Assembly (NCBI RefSeq): GCF_900106565.1
Contig: NZ_FNNJ01000006.1
Coordinates: 62,001-126,000 of the forward strand
Direction of reading: 5' to 3'
From: Lutibacter oricola
GTDB taxonomy: Bacteria; Bacteroidota; Bacteroidia; Flavobacteriales; Flavobacteriaceae
DNA length: 64,000 bases
In this document: positions 41,937 to 50,602 of the stretch, piece by piece
Layout of the letters: each line of letters opens with the position of its first letter
Position numbering within the stretch: position 1 is the stretch's first letter
Notes under the pieces: generated by a model
Seen by the model: only the letters and a program-made list of their open reading frames with translations
Database searches by the model: none
What the model was told of the DNA's origin: nothing
Position numbers and translations under genes: made by a program

Positions 41937-43245
41937 ATTAAAATTAATTATAAAACGAGAGTTTTTAGCAAAAGTTAAAAATAAGTCATTTATTATAATG
42001 ACAATTTTAAGCCCTTTATTAATGGTTGGTTTAATCATGCTAATTGTATTTTTAAATCAAAAAAATAGCGAAGAAATTAGAACAGTTGCTTATGTAGACG
42101 AAAGTGGAATGTTGGCTTCTGTTTTTGAAAATTCAGAGCATACTAAATATTTAAATATTACTGAACTTGGTTTGGAAGAAGCCAAAAATAAAACAAACGA
42201 GTTTTATTATGGTTTAATTTATATTCCCAAAGCTGAAAATTTAAACAACCTTTCAGAAGGAATTTCTTTTTATTCAGCCGATTCTCCAAGTTTAGGGTTG
42301 TTAAGTAGTATTGAAGGTAGACTAGAAAAGAAAATTCAAAATTTAAAGTTAGAAGAATTAAATTTCGATTTAGAAAAGTTGAAAACTACAGAAACTAGAG
42401 TAGATTTTAATACAGAAAATTTTACAGGAGAAAAATCTTCTAAAATTGGGAGCGTTTTAAAAATGGCTGCAGGTGGTGGTTTTGGTTATCTAATTTTTAT
42501 GTTTATAATTATTTATGGTACATCAGTAATGCGAAGTGTTATTGAAGAAAAAACAAGTAGAATAATAGAGGTTATAATTTCTTCGGTTAAACCATTTCAA
42601 TTAATGTTAGGTAAAATATTTGGTAACGCTTTAGCTGGTGTTTTACAGTTTATTATCTGGATGATTTCGGCAGGAGCATTATTAACTGTAGTTACTTTAA
42701 TTTTTGGCCCAGAAGCTACAGATATGTCGGGAGCACAAGGAGTTGGAATGACTTCTGAAATGGTTGGGCAAGTGCAGCAAACAGCAAGTAATGATTTACA
42801 ATTAGTGTTACTTGAAATGAAAAATTTACCAATTATGACTATGTTTTTTTCATTTATAATTTACTTTATTGGTGGTTACTTAATATATAGCTCAATATAT
42901 GCAGCAATTGGTGCAGCTGTAGATAGCGAAACAGACACGCAACAATTTATGATGCCTGTGCTAATGCCTTTAATGATTGCTATTTATGTTGGTTTTTCAG
43001 TAATAGAAAATCCTCACGGGCCAATTGCAGTTGGTTTTTCAATATTTCCATTAACATCTCCAATAGTTATGTTAATGCGTATTCCGTTTGGTGTACCTTG
43101 GTGGCAATTATTAATTTCAATAGTATTATTAGTTGTAACTTTTATTGGAATTGTATGGTTTGCAGCAAAAATTTATAGAGTTGGTATTTTAATGTATGGT
43201 AAAAAACCTACTTATAAAGAATTGTATAAATGGTTAAAATATTAG
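41929..43245 (+). CDS. ABC-2 type permease (NatB-like)
   Basis: The ATG at 41929 gives 'MNKLKLIIKREFLAKVKNKSFIIMTILSPL', the usual N-terminus of NatB-type permeases. The 438-residue protein has a first helix (about 20-42), a large extracytoplasmic domain (about 45-175) and five further helices in the C-terminal half, including 'YGTSVMRSVIEEKTSRIIEVIISSVKPFQLMLGKI', the typical coupling-helix segment. It pairs with the ATPase that it overlaps. Related proteins export sodium or peptides, but no substrate is indicated here. Confidence 0.9.
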   Translation: MNKLKLIIKREFLAKVKNKSFIIMTILSPLLMVGLIMLIVFLNQKNSEEIRTVAYVDESGMLASVFENSEHTKYLNITELGLEEAKNKTNEFYYGLIYIPKAENLNNLSEGISFYSADSPSLGLLSSIEGRLEKKIQNLKLEELNFDLEKLKTTETRVDFNTENFTGEKSSKIGSVLKMAAGGGFGYLIFMFIIIYGTSVMRSVIEEKTSRIIEVIISSVKPFQLMLGKIFGNALAGVLQFIIWMISAGALLTVVTLIFGPEATDMSGAQGVGMTSEMVGQVQQTASNDLQLVLLEMKNLPIMTMFFSFIIYFIGGYLIYSSIYAAIGAAVDSETDTQQFMMPVLMPLMIAIYVGFSVIENPHGPIAVGFSIFPLTSPIVMLMRIPFGVPWWQLLISIVLLVVTFIGIVWFAAKIYRVGILMYGKKPTYKELYKWLKY

Positions 43246-43248
43246 CAG

Positions 43249-44079
43249 TTGGAAACAATTAAAAGCATATTAAATTTCTCTTTTAGCTTTAGTGATAAGG
43301 TTCATATTTCGGTAAAAACAATACTTGTTTTAATAGTTACTATTATAATAACCAATATTATTTTGAAATTAATTAGGCGTTTAGTAAATAAACGTTTAGC
43401 CGAAGAAGATAAAGGTAAATTTAGTAGTGTTTTTTCTTTTTTAAAGTATTTTGTTTATATTTTAGTTTTTATAATTACTCTTCAATCGTCTGGTATTGAG
43501 GTAAGTGTATTGCTTGCTGGTTCAGCTGCTTTGTTAGTTGGTCTTGGTTTAGGGCTTCAAACATTATTTCAAGATATAATTTCAGGAATTTTTATTTTTA
43601 TAGATAAAGCACTTCGTGTAAATGATATAATTGAAATTGATGGTAAAGTTGGCAGAGTTTTTGAAATAAAACTGAGAACAACAAGAGCGGTAACTGTTGA
43701 TGATAGAGTATTAGTAATTCCAAATCATAAGTTTTTAACGCATAGTTTATATAATTGGACTCAAAATGGAAAAAAAACAACTGAGTCTATAGATATTGGG
43801 GTAGCTTATGGCTCTGATGTTGAAAAAGTAAAAGAAATATTGATTGAAGTAGCAAAAAATCATCCGCAGGTTTTAAAATTTAAAAAACCAGATGTATTGT
43901 TTATGGATTTTGGTGATAGTGCACTAATATTTAGATTACTTTTTACAGTAAATAATAGCTTTTTACAATTAAAAATAAAAAGTGATTTGCGTTTCGAAAT
44001 AGACAAAAAATTTAGAGAAAACAATATTACAATACCATTTCCGCAGAGAGATGTACATATGTATAAAAAAATAGAGTAA
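43249..44079 (+). CDS. Small-conductance mechanosensitive channel (MscS family)
   Basis: This 276-residue protein has three N-terminal helices (about 22-40, 60-80 and 85-108), the last being the pore helix rich in Ala, Gly and Leu ('VLLAGSAALLVGLGLGLQTLFQDIISG'). The MscS beta domain ('NDIIEIDGKVGRVFEIKLRTTRAVTVDDRVLVIPN') and the C-terminal alpha/beta part follow. It opens under membrane tension to release osmolytes. The only start that keeps the first helix is TTG at 43249, three bases after the permease stop; a non-ATG start in a tight operon. Confidence 0.92.
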   Translation: METIKSILNFSFSFSDKVHISVKTILVLIVTIIITNIILKLIRRLVNKRLAEEDKGKFSSVFSFLKYFVYILVFIITLQSSGIEVSVLLAGSAALLVGLGLGLQTLFQDIISGIFIFIDKALRVNDIIEIDGKVGRVFEIKLRTTRAVTVDDRVLVIPNHKFLTHSLYNWTQNGKKTTESIDIGVAYGSDVEKVKEILIEVAKNHPQVLKFKKPDVLFMDFGDSALIFRLLFTVNNSFLQLKIKSDLRFEIDKKFRENNITIPFPQRDVHMYKKIE

Positions 44080-44147
44080 AGGTTTATTAGTAAATGAAGA
44101 ATGTTTTTGAAAACTAATAACCAACAACTAAAAATTAACAACTAGCA

Positions 44148-45312
44148 ATGAGTAAAATATTAATTATTGAAGATGAGGCTGCAATTCGCAGAGTATTAAA
44201 AAAAATAATTTCAGAAGAAAATGATGCATACCAAGTAGAAGAAGCTGAAGATGGTTTGGTGGGTATTGAAATGATTTCTAAAACAGATTTTGATTTGGTT
44301 TTATGCGATATTAAAATGCCAAAAATGGATGGTGTTGAGGTGTTAGAAAAAGTTAAAAAAATAAAGCCTGAAATTCCAATGGTAATGATTTCTGGCCATG
44401 GAGATTTAGATACGGCTGTAAACACAATGCGTTTGGGTGCTTTTGACTATATTTCTAAACCTCCAGATTTAAATAGGCTTTTAAATACCGTTAGAATTGC
44501 TTTGGATAGAACCGCTTTAGTTGTAGAAAACAAAGCCTTAAAGAAAAAAGTAAGTAAGAAATACGAAATGATTGGTGATAGTGAAGGCATTTCTCATATT
44601 AAAAATATGATTGAGAAAGTTGCGCCAACAGATGCTCGTGTTTTAATTACAGGGCCAAATGGTACTGGTAAAGAGTTAGTTGCACACTGGTTACACGAAA
44701 AAAGCGAAAGAGTAAAAGCACCAATGGTTGAGGTTAATTGCGCTGCTATTCCTTCGGAATTAATTGAAAGTGAGTTGTTTGGGCACGTAAAAGGTTCTTT
44801 TACTGGAGCAAATAAAGACAGGGCAGGTAAATTTGAAGCAGCTAATAAGGGAACTATTTTTTTAGATGAAATAGGAGATATGAGTCTTTCTGCTCAAGCA
44901 AAAGTTTTAAGGGCATTACAAGAAAATAGAATTTCTAGAGTTGGAAGCGATAAGGATATTAAGGTAGATGTAAGAGTAGTAGCGGCAACAAATAAAGATT
45001 TAAAAAAAGGAAATTGCCGAAGGAAGATTTAGAGAGGATTTATACCATAGGTTAGCCGTTATTTTAATTAAAGTTCCGGCATTAAATGAAAGAAGAGATG
45101 ATATTCCGTTATTAATTAACTTTTTTGCAAGTCAAATAGCTAAAGAGCAAGGTACAGCTGAAAAAACATTTTCAGAAAAGGCTATTAAATTGTTGCAAGA
45201 ATACGATTGGACAGGTAATATACGTGAATTAAGAAATGTTGTAGAGCGTTTAATTATCTTAGGAGAGCAAGAAGTATCGGAAAACGATATAAAACTATTT
45301 GCAAGTAAATAA
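44148..45312 (+). pseudogene. Sigma-54-dependent response regulator (NtrC type), frameshifted
   Basis: Residues 1-120 form a receiver domain (D-D-E acid pocket, phosphorylation Asp in '[13 protein letters not shown]', conserved Lys in 'YISKPPD'). A sigma-54 AAA+ domain follows: Walker A 'GPNGTGKE', 'GSFTGA' loop (variant of GAFTGA), Walker B '[10 protein letters not shown]'. The frame breaks after 'AATNKDLKK' at an A7 run (45002-45008) and stops at 45032. Removing one A restores '[15 protein letters not shown]' through to 45312, giving about 387 residues. The restored protein ends without a Fis-type DNA-binding helix, as in flavobacterial relatives. The cause may be a real mutation, transcript slippage or a base-call error. 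Confidence 0.85.
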
Positions 45313-45326
45313 TATTGAATAATATT

Positions 45327-45357
45327 AAAAAAGACCTCTCATTCGAGGGGCTTTTTT
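45327..45357 (+). terminator. Terminator after the response regulator
   Basis: A-rich arm with CCTC (45335-45338) pairs with GAGG (45345-45348), with the flanking A and T runs extending the stem, then TTTTTT. Moderate strength. Confidence 0.65.
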
Positions 45358-45375
45358 GTTTAAATAAAAAAAGAA

Positions 45376-46227
45376 ATGAAAAATTATAAAGTAACATCAC
45401 AAATAAAGTTGAGCGATATAAGTACAAAAGAGGTTTTTGATGATGCAGAAAAAAAGCTTAAAAAAGTAAGAAAAAAATTAGCTAAAATTCAAGATACCAT
45501 GTATGCCGAAGGTAAATACGCAGCATTAATTTGTTTGCAAGGAATGGATACTGCAGGTAAGGATAGTTTAATTCGTGAGGTTTTTAAAGAAGTAAATGCG
45601 CGTGGTGTTGTTGTACATAGTTTTAAAGTGCCAACAGAATTAGAAAAAAGTCATAATTATTTATGGAGGCATTATATTGCGTTACCTGCAAAAGGAAAGT
45701 TGGGTGTTTTTAATAGAACTCATTATGAAAACGTATTGGTAACACGCGTACATCCTGAATATGTTTTTGGAGAGAATATTCCTTCAGTAAAAAGTTTAGA
45801 CGATTTAAATGATGATTTTTACCATAAGAGAATGGAAGAAATTAATGCTTTTGAAAAACAAATTGAAGCCAACGGAACTATAATTTTAAAATTCTTTTTA
45901 AACCTTTCTAAAGAAGAACAAAAAAATAGGTTATTGAGAAGATTGCGTTTAAAAGAAAAGAATTGGAAATTTTCACCAGGAGATTTAAAAGAGCGCAAAC
46001 TATGGGATAAGTATCAGTTTTGTTATGAAGATCTACTAAATAAAACATCTACAGATTATGCACCTTGGTATATTATACCTGCAGATGATAAACCTACAGC
46101 TCGTTTAATTGTAGCTAAAACTATTTTAAAAACTTTAGAGCAGTTTAATTTTGAAGAACCAGAGTTGCCAAAAAAATATCAGGTAGAAATAGAAAACTAT
46201 AAATCTCAGCTTGAAAACGAGGCTTAA
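45376..46227 (+). CDS. ppk2: Polyphosphate kinase 2 family protein
   Basis: Phosphorylates nucleotides with polyphosphate, or the reverse, in the cytoplasm. The 283-residue protein has Walker A G56-M-D-T-A-G61-K62-D-S, the lid motif region and 'GVFNRTHYENVLVTRVHP' (Walker B-like with conserved Arg). The C-terminal 'DYAPWYIIPADDKP' is typical. The single-domain length fits PPK2 class I or III; which nucleotide it favours is not decided by sequence alone. It follows the terminator of the response regulator and may have its own promoter in that gap. Confidence 0.92.
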   Translation: MKNYKVTSQIKLSDISTKEVFDDAEKKLKKVRKKLAKIQDTMYAEGKYAALICLQGMDTAGKDSLIREVFKEVNARGVVVHSFKVPTELEKSHNYLWRHYIALPAKGKLGVFNRTHYENVLVTRVHPEYVFGENIPSVKSLDDLNDDFYHKRMEEINAFEKQIEANGTIILKFFLNLSKEEQKNRLLRRLRLKEKNWKFSPGDLKERKLWDKYQFCYEDLLNKTSTDYAPWYIIPADDKPTARLIVAKTILKTLEQFNFEEPELPKKYQVEIENYKSQLENEA

Positions 46228-46342
46228 AACACATATTTCAAGTAATAAACTATTGTTAAAAAGTTTTAAAAAAGCTATGGTTTATTGCTAAAATGGTAAA
46301 TTACAAATTGTATATTTACCTTATAATAAATACATAAATTCG

Positions 46343-47161
46343 ATGGAATTAAAATTAGAAAAACCAATTATATTTTTTGATCTAGAAACAACAGGAATCA
46401 ATATTGCGAAAGATCGAATTGTAGAAATTTCAATATTAAAAGTTTCACCAGATGGAACAGAAGAAACTAAAACCTGGTTGGTAAATCCAGAAATGGAAAT
46501 ACCAAAAGAAGCATCAGATATACACGGTATAACAAATGAAAAAGTTGTAACCGAAAAAACATTTAATGAGTTAGCTCCAGAAGTTAGTAAAATAATTGAA
46601 GGATGTGATTTAGCTGGTTTTAACTCAAATAGATTTGATATTCCTTTACTTGCTGAAGAAATGTTAAGAGCAGAAGTAGAGTTTAATATGATTGATAGAG
46701 TAGCGGTAGATGTTCAAGTAATTTTTCATAAAAAAGAAGAACGTACTTTAAGTGCTGGTTATAAGTTTTATTGCGATAAAAATTTAGACAATGCGCACTC
46801 TGCCGAGGCTGATACTAAAGCAACTTACGAGATTTTAAAAGCTCAATTAGATAAATACGAAGATTTAGAAAATAACATTGAGTTTTTAAACAAATTTTCT
46901 ACGCATAATAGAAGAGCAGATTTTGCTGGTTTTATTCAGTATGATGAAGATGATAACGAAATTTTCACCTTCGGAAAATATAAAGGACAACAAGTAAAAG
47001 AAATTTTAAAGAAAGATAAAGGTTATTTTTCTTGGATACAAAACGCAGATTTTCCATTGTACACAAAACAAGTTTTAAAAGAAATTAGAGAAAAAGTATT
47101 TCCTCCAAAAACTGAAAGTACATTGGCAGATTTACAAAGTAAATTCAACCAAAAACTTTAA
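46343..47161 (+). CDS. DEDDh 3'-5' exonuclease with C-terminal DUF3820-like domain
   Basis: The exonuclease domain (about 8-175) has D13 and E15 ('FFDLETTG'), D99 ('NSNRFDIPLL'), H152 and D157 ('AHSAEADTKA'), the full DEDDh set of the DNA polymerase III epsilon/RNase T superfamily. The C-terminal part (about 205-255: 'FTFGKYKGQQVKEILKKDKGYFSWI') resembles DUF3820, a small domain found near exonucleases. The protein likely degrades single-stranded DNA or RNA or trims ends; substrate unknown. The gene at 47164 starts 2 bases after its stop, so they are coupled. Confidence 0.87.
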   Translation: MELKLEKPIIFFDLETTGINIAKDRIVEISILKVSPDGTEETKTWLVNPEMEIPKEASDIHGITNEKVVTEKTFNELAPEVSKIIEGCDLAGFNSNRFDIPLLAEEMLRAEVEFNMIDRVAVDVQVIFHKKEERTLSAGYKFYCDKNLDNAHSAEADTKATYEILKAQLDKYEDLENNIEFLNKFSTHNRRADFAGFIQYDEDDNEIFTFGKYKGQQVKEILKKDKGYFSWIQNADFPLYTKQVLKEIREKVFPPKTESTLADLQSKFNQKL

Positions 47162-47163
47162 AT

Positions 47164-47652
47164 ATGTTAGTTAATTTTGATAGCCTAGACGATACTTCTA
47201 GAGTTTGGATATACCAATCTTCTAAAAGTTTTTCAAATGAAGAGATTGAGATAATTAATTCGAAAACAGAAGATTTTATAGAAAATTGGACACGACACGG
47301 AGATGACTTAAAAGCATCTTATAGAGTTGTTTACAATCAATTTATAGTTTTAGCTGTAGACGAAAAATTTAATGATGTTTCTGGCTGTTCAATAGATGCT
47401 TCAGTAAATTTAATTAAACAATTAGAAAAAGAATTTAATACCAATTTAACTGATAAACTAAACATTTCATTTAAAGTAGGAGAAGCTATTAATATTGTTA
47501 AACTTGCTGATTTTCAGAAATATGCAAAAGATGGTAAAATAACTTCAAACACAATTGTATTTAATAATTTGGTGAACACCAAAGCCGATTTTGATAAAAA
47601 TTGGGAGGTAACAGCTGATAAAAGTTGGCATAAGAGATTTTTGGTACAATAA
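47164..47652 (+). CDS. Conserved flavobacterial protein, 162 residues, unknown function
   Basis: This soluble protein shows 'DDTSRVWIYQSSKSFSNEEIEIINSKTEDFIENWTRHGDDLKASYRVVYNQFIVLAVDE', 'VSGCSIDASVNLIKQLEKEF' and 'KSWHKRFLVQ' at the end. In flavobacterial databases this family is often labelled 'ABC transporter ATPase', but there is no Walker A or B motif here, so that label is unsupported. The pattern SGCSIDASV is well conserved in the family by my recollection. It directly follows the exonuclease gene, so a nucleic-acid role is possible but unproven. Confidence 0.72.
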   Translation: MLVNFDSLDDTSRVWIYQSSKSFSNEEIEIINSKTEDFIENWTRHGDDLKASYRVVYNQFIVLAVDEKFNDVSGCSIDASVNLIKQLEKEFNTNLTDKLNISFKVGEAINIVKLADFQKYAKDGKITSNTIVFNNLVNTKADFDKNWEVTADKSWHKRFLVQ

Positions 47653-47683
47653 TTTCATTACAAAGTTAAGCACACTTAATTAA

Positions 47684-50602
47684 ATGATAAAAAAAATACT
47701 ATTCATAGTTATACTAATAAACTGTGCATTATCTAATGCGCAAAGTGTTAATCCATTACAAACTAAAGATTCTTTAGCACAAGTAAAATGGGTTGATACC
47801 TTGATGAAACATATGACCGTTGAAGAAAAAATTGGTCAATTATTTATGGTTGCTGCTTATTCTAATAAAGATGCTGCACATAAACAGTTTATAACAAACT
47901 TGGTAGAAAAATATCATATTGGTGCACTTATCTTTTTTCAAGACAATCCAGTAAAACAAGCTGAATTAACTAATTATTATCAATCAATTTCTAAAGTTCC
48001 AATGTTAATTGGTATTGATGGCGAATGGGGTTTAAATATGCGTTTGAAAAACACATATCGTTATCCTTGGAATATGACACTAGGAGCAATTAGAGACGAT
48101 AAATTAATTGAACAATTTGGAAAAAGTGTAGGAGAGCATTGTAACCGTTTAGGTATTCATATGAATTTTGCACCGGTTGTAGATGTAAATACAAACCCAG
48201 ATAATCCAATAATTGGTAACCGTTCTTTTGGTGAAAACCATATAAATGTGGCAGATAAATCGGTTGCATTTACAAAAGGTTTACAAAGTACAAATGTGTT
48301 GGCAAGTGCAAAGCATTTTCCAGGTCACGGAGATACTGCAACGGACTCGCACCATACATTGCCAGTAGTAGATTTTACTGAAAAACGAATAGATTCTATT
48401 GAATTATATCCATATAAAAAGAATTTTGAAGCAGGTTTGGCAGGTGTTATGGTTGCGCATTTAAGCGTGCCTAGTTTAGAACCTTCAGCTGATTTGCCTT
48501 CATCTTTATCAAAAAAAATAGTAACCGGTTTACTAAAAGAAAAATTAGGTTTTAAAGGCTTAATAATAACAGATGCTATGAATATGAAAGCATCTGCTAA
48601 TTTTGCTTCTTCACAAGAAATTAATTTAGCGGCTATTTTAGCAGGTAATGATTTGTTAGACGTACCTTTAAATATACCTGAAACTGTTACTAGGTTTAAA
48701 GAAGCTATAGAAATTGGAGAGTTAACGGAAGAACGTTTGGATGAATCTGTTAGAAAAATATTGCAAACAAAATATTGGGCTGGTTTAAATAACTATAAAC
48801 CAATTGAATTAGCAAATTTAAAAAGCGATTTAAACAAAGTAGAAAACGAATTATTGCATAGAAAATTGGTTGAAAACTCTATAACATTAGTTAAAAATGA
48901 TGAGTTAGTATTTCCGATTCAAAATTTAGATAAAAAGAAAATTGCGTATGTAAAATTAGGTGATGATTCTGGTTCTCATTTTGTTAAAATGTTGAAAAAC
49001 TATACTAGAGTTGATGTTGTTTCAGATAAAAATTTAGATAAGCTTGTTGAAAAACTAAAGAAATATAATTTAGTAATTGTTGGTTATCATAAATCTAATG
49101 TAAATCCTTGGAAAAGCTATAAGTTTAAAAACGAAGAGTTAGTTTGGTTGCAAGAAATTGCTAGAACAAACACCGTAATTTTAGATGCATTTGCTAGCCC
49201 GTATAGTTTATTGCAGTTAAAAACATTTCAAAATATAGAAGGTTTACTAATGTCTTACCAGAACAGTAAATTATCTCAAGAAATTTCTGCTCAAATGATT
49301 TTTGGAGCACTAGAAACAAAAGGCAAATTACCCGTAGCAATTAAAAATGTATTTTCTGAAGGACACGGTTTAATGTCAACTTCATTAAAAAGATTAGGGT
49401 ATGCTATTCCTGAAGAAGTTGGTTTAAGTAGCGAAAAATTGAAGCGAGTAGATAGCTTGGCAAAGGTTGTAGTAAAAAAGAAAATGGCTCCTGGTTTACA
49501 AGTGCTAATCGCAAGAAAAGGAAAGGTAGTTTACAATAAAAGTTTTGGATATTTTACTGATGAAAAAAAGCAAAAAGTAGACAACTCAAAACTGTATGAT
49601 GTAGCTTCTATGACAAAAATTTTAGCTTCGTTACCATTAATTATGGAGCTCGAAGAACAAAAAGAGCTAACGTTAGAAACTACTTTAGGAGAATTAATGC
49701 CAAAAGTAAAGAATTCAAATAAAGATACATTAACTGTAAAAGAGGTTTTATCGCATTATGGCCGTTTAAAAGCTTGGATTCCTTTTTATTTTAAAACCTT
49801 AGATAGTGTTACTAAAAAACCTTCTGATAAATATTATAGAGAAAAATGGTCTAAAGATTTCAGCTTAAAAGTTGCTAATAAATTATATTTAAGAACTGAT
49901 TATAAAGACTCTATTATAGATAGAATTATAACTGCAGATCAACGTTCTAAAGTAGGTTATAAGTATAGCGATTTATCGTATTATTTATTTAAAGATTATA
50001 TAGAAAATCACTATAAGAAAGATATGAATGTGCTAACTCAAGAGCATTTCTATAAATCTTTAGGTGCAGATAGAACAAGTTATTTGCCTTTAAAAAAGTA
50101 TTATAAAAGTAGTATTGTACCTACAGAAAAAGATGATTATTACCGTAATCAATTAGTGCAAGGTTATGTGCACGATATGGGTGCAGGTATGCAAGGCGGA
50201 ATAGGTGGTCACGCTGGTTTATTTACCAATGCTAATGATGTGGCTAAAATAATGCAAATGTACTTGCAAAAAGGCTATTATGGTGGTAAAAACTACTTTA
50301 AATCAAGTACAATAGATAAGTTTAACCATAGATATTATGCTTTTGATAAAGTACGAAAAGGTGTTGGGTTTGATAAACCTCAATTAAAAGAGAAAGAAAA
50401 GGCTACTTGCGGTTGCGTGTCTGATAAAAGTTTTGGGCATAGTGGTTTTACAGGTACTTATACTTGGGCAGATCCAGAATCGGAAATTGTGTATGTGTTT
50501 TTATCTAATCGGGTTTTTCCAACTATGGATAATACAGGATTGGTAAAATATAATGTTCGTACAGATATTCAACAGTTTATTCAAGATGCTCTAATCGAGT
50601 AG
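47684..50602 (+). CDS. GH3 glycosidase fused to a serine beta-lactamase-like hydrolase
   Basis: A signal peptide (about 1-19, 'SNAQ') is followed by a GH3 N-terminal domain (about 30-370) with the NagZ-type motif K210-H211-F-P-G-H-G-D217 and nucleophile D297 ('ITDAMNM'). A GH3 C-terminal region (about 390-560) follows. A beta-lactamase/DD-peptidase fold comes last (about 580-960), with S642-M-T-K645 as SxxK, 'YSDLSYYLF' and 'HSGFTGT'. The fusion is known in Bacteroidetes and suggests one protein that trims both glycan and peptide of murein in the periplasm. All key catalytic motifs are present. Its last 26 bases overlap the convergent acyltransferase. Confidence 0.9.
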   Translation: MIKKILFIVILINCALSNAQSVNPLQTKDSLAQVKWVDTLMKHMTVEEKIGQLFMVAAYSNKDAAHKQFITNLVEKYHIGALIFFQDNPVKQAELTNYYQSISKVPMLIGIDGEWGLNMRLKNTYRYPWNMTLGAIRDDKLIEQFGKSVGEHCNRLGIHMNFAPVVDVNTNPDNPIIGNRSFGENHINVADKSVAFTKGLQSTNVLASAKHFPGHGDTATDSHHTLPVVDFTEKRIDSIELYPYKKNFEAGLAGVMVAHLSVPSLEPSADLPSSLSKKIVTGLLKEKLGFKGLIITDAMNMKASANFASSQEINLAAILAGNDLLDVPLNIPETVTRFKEAIEIGELTEERLDESVRKILQTKYWAGLNNYKPIELANLKSDLNKVENELLHRKLVENSITLVKNDELVFPIQNLDKKKIAYVKLGDDSGSHFVKMLKNYTRVDVVSDKNLDKLVEKLKKYNLVIVGYHKSNVNPWKSYKFKNEELVWLQEIARTNTVILDAFASPYSLLQLKTFQNIEGLLMSYQNSKLSQEISAQMIFGALETKGKLPVAIKNVFSEGHGLMSTSLKRLGYAIPEEVGLSSEKLKRVDSLAKVVVKKKMAPGLQVLIARKGKVVYNKSFGYFTDEKKQKVDNSKLYDVASMTKILASLPLIMELEEQKELTLETTLGELMPKVKNSNKDTLTVKEVLSHYGRLKAWIPFYFKTLDSVTKKPSDKYYREKWSKDFSLKVANKLYLRTDYKDSIIDRIITADQRSKVGYKYSDLSYYLFKDYIENHYKKDMNVLTQEHFYKSLGADRTSYLPLKKYYKSSIVPTEKDDYYRNQLVQGYVHDMGAGMQGGIGGHAGLFTNANDVAKIMQMYLQKGYYGGKNYFKSSTIDKFNHRYYAFDKVRKGVGFDKPQLKEKEKATCGCVSDKSFGHSGFTGTYTWADPESEIVYVFLSNRVFPTMDNTGLVKYNVRTDIQQFIQDALIE

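Noticed and set aside
45002-45010. Programmed -1 ribosomal frameshift at the A7 run in the response regulator
   Set aside because: The tract looks like a slippery site, but the needed shift is +1 relative to the first frame; a -1 shift gives a wrong frame. Polymerase slippage or a sequence error remains possible.
47164-47652. 'ABC transporter ATPase' label for the 162-residue protein
   Set aside because: No Walker A, signature or Walker B motif is present, so the label common in databases is not supported.
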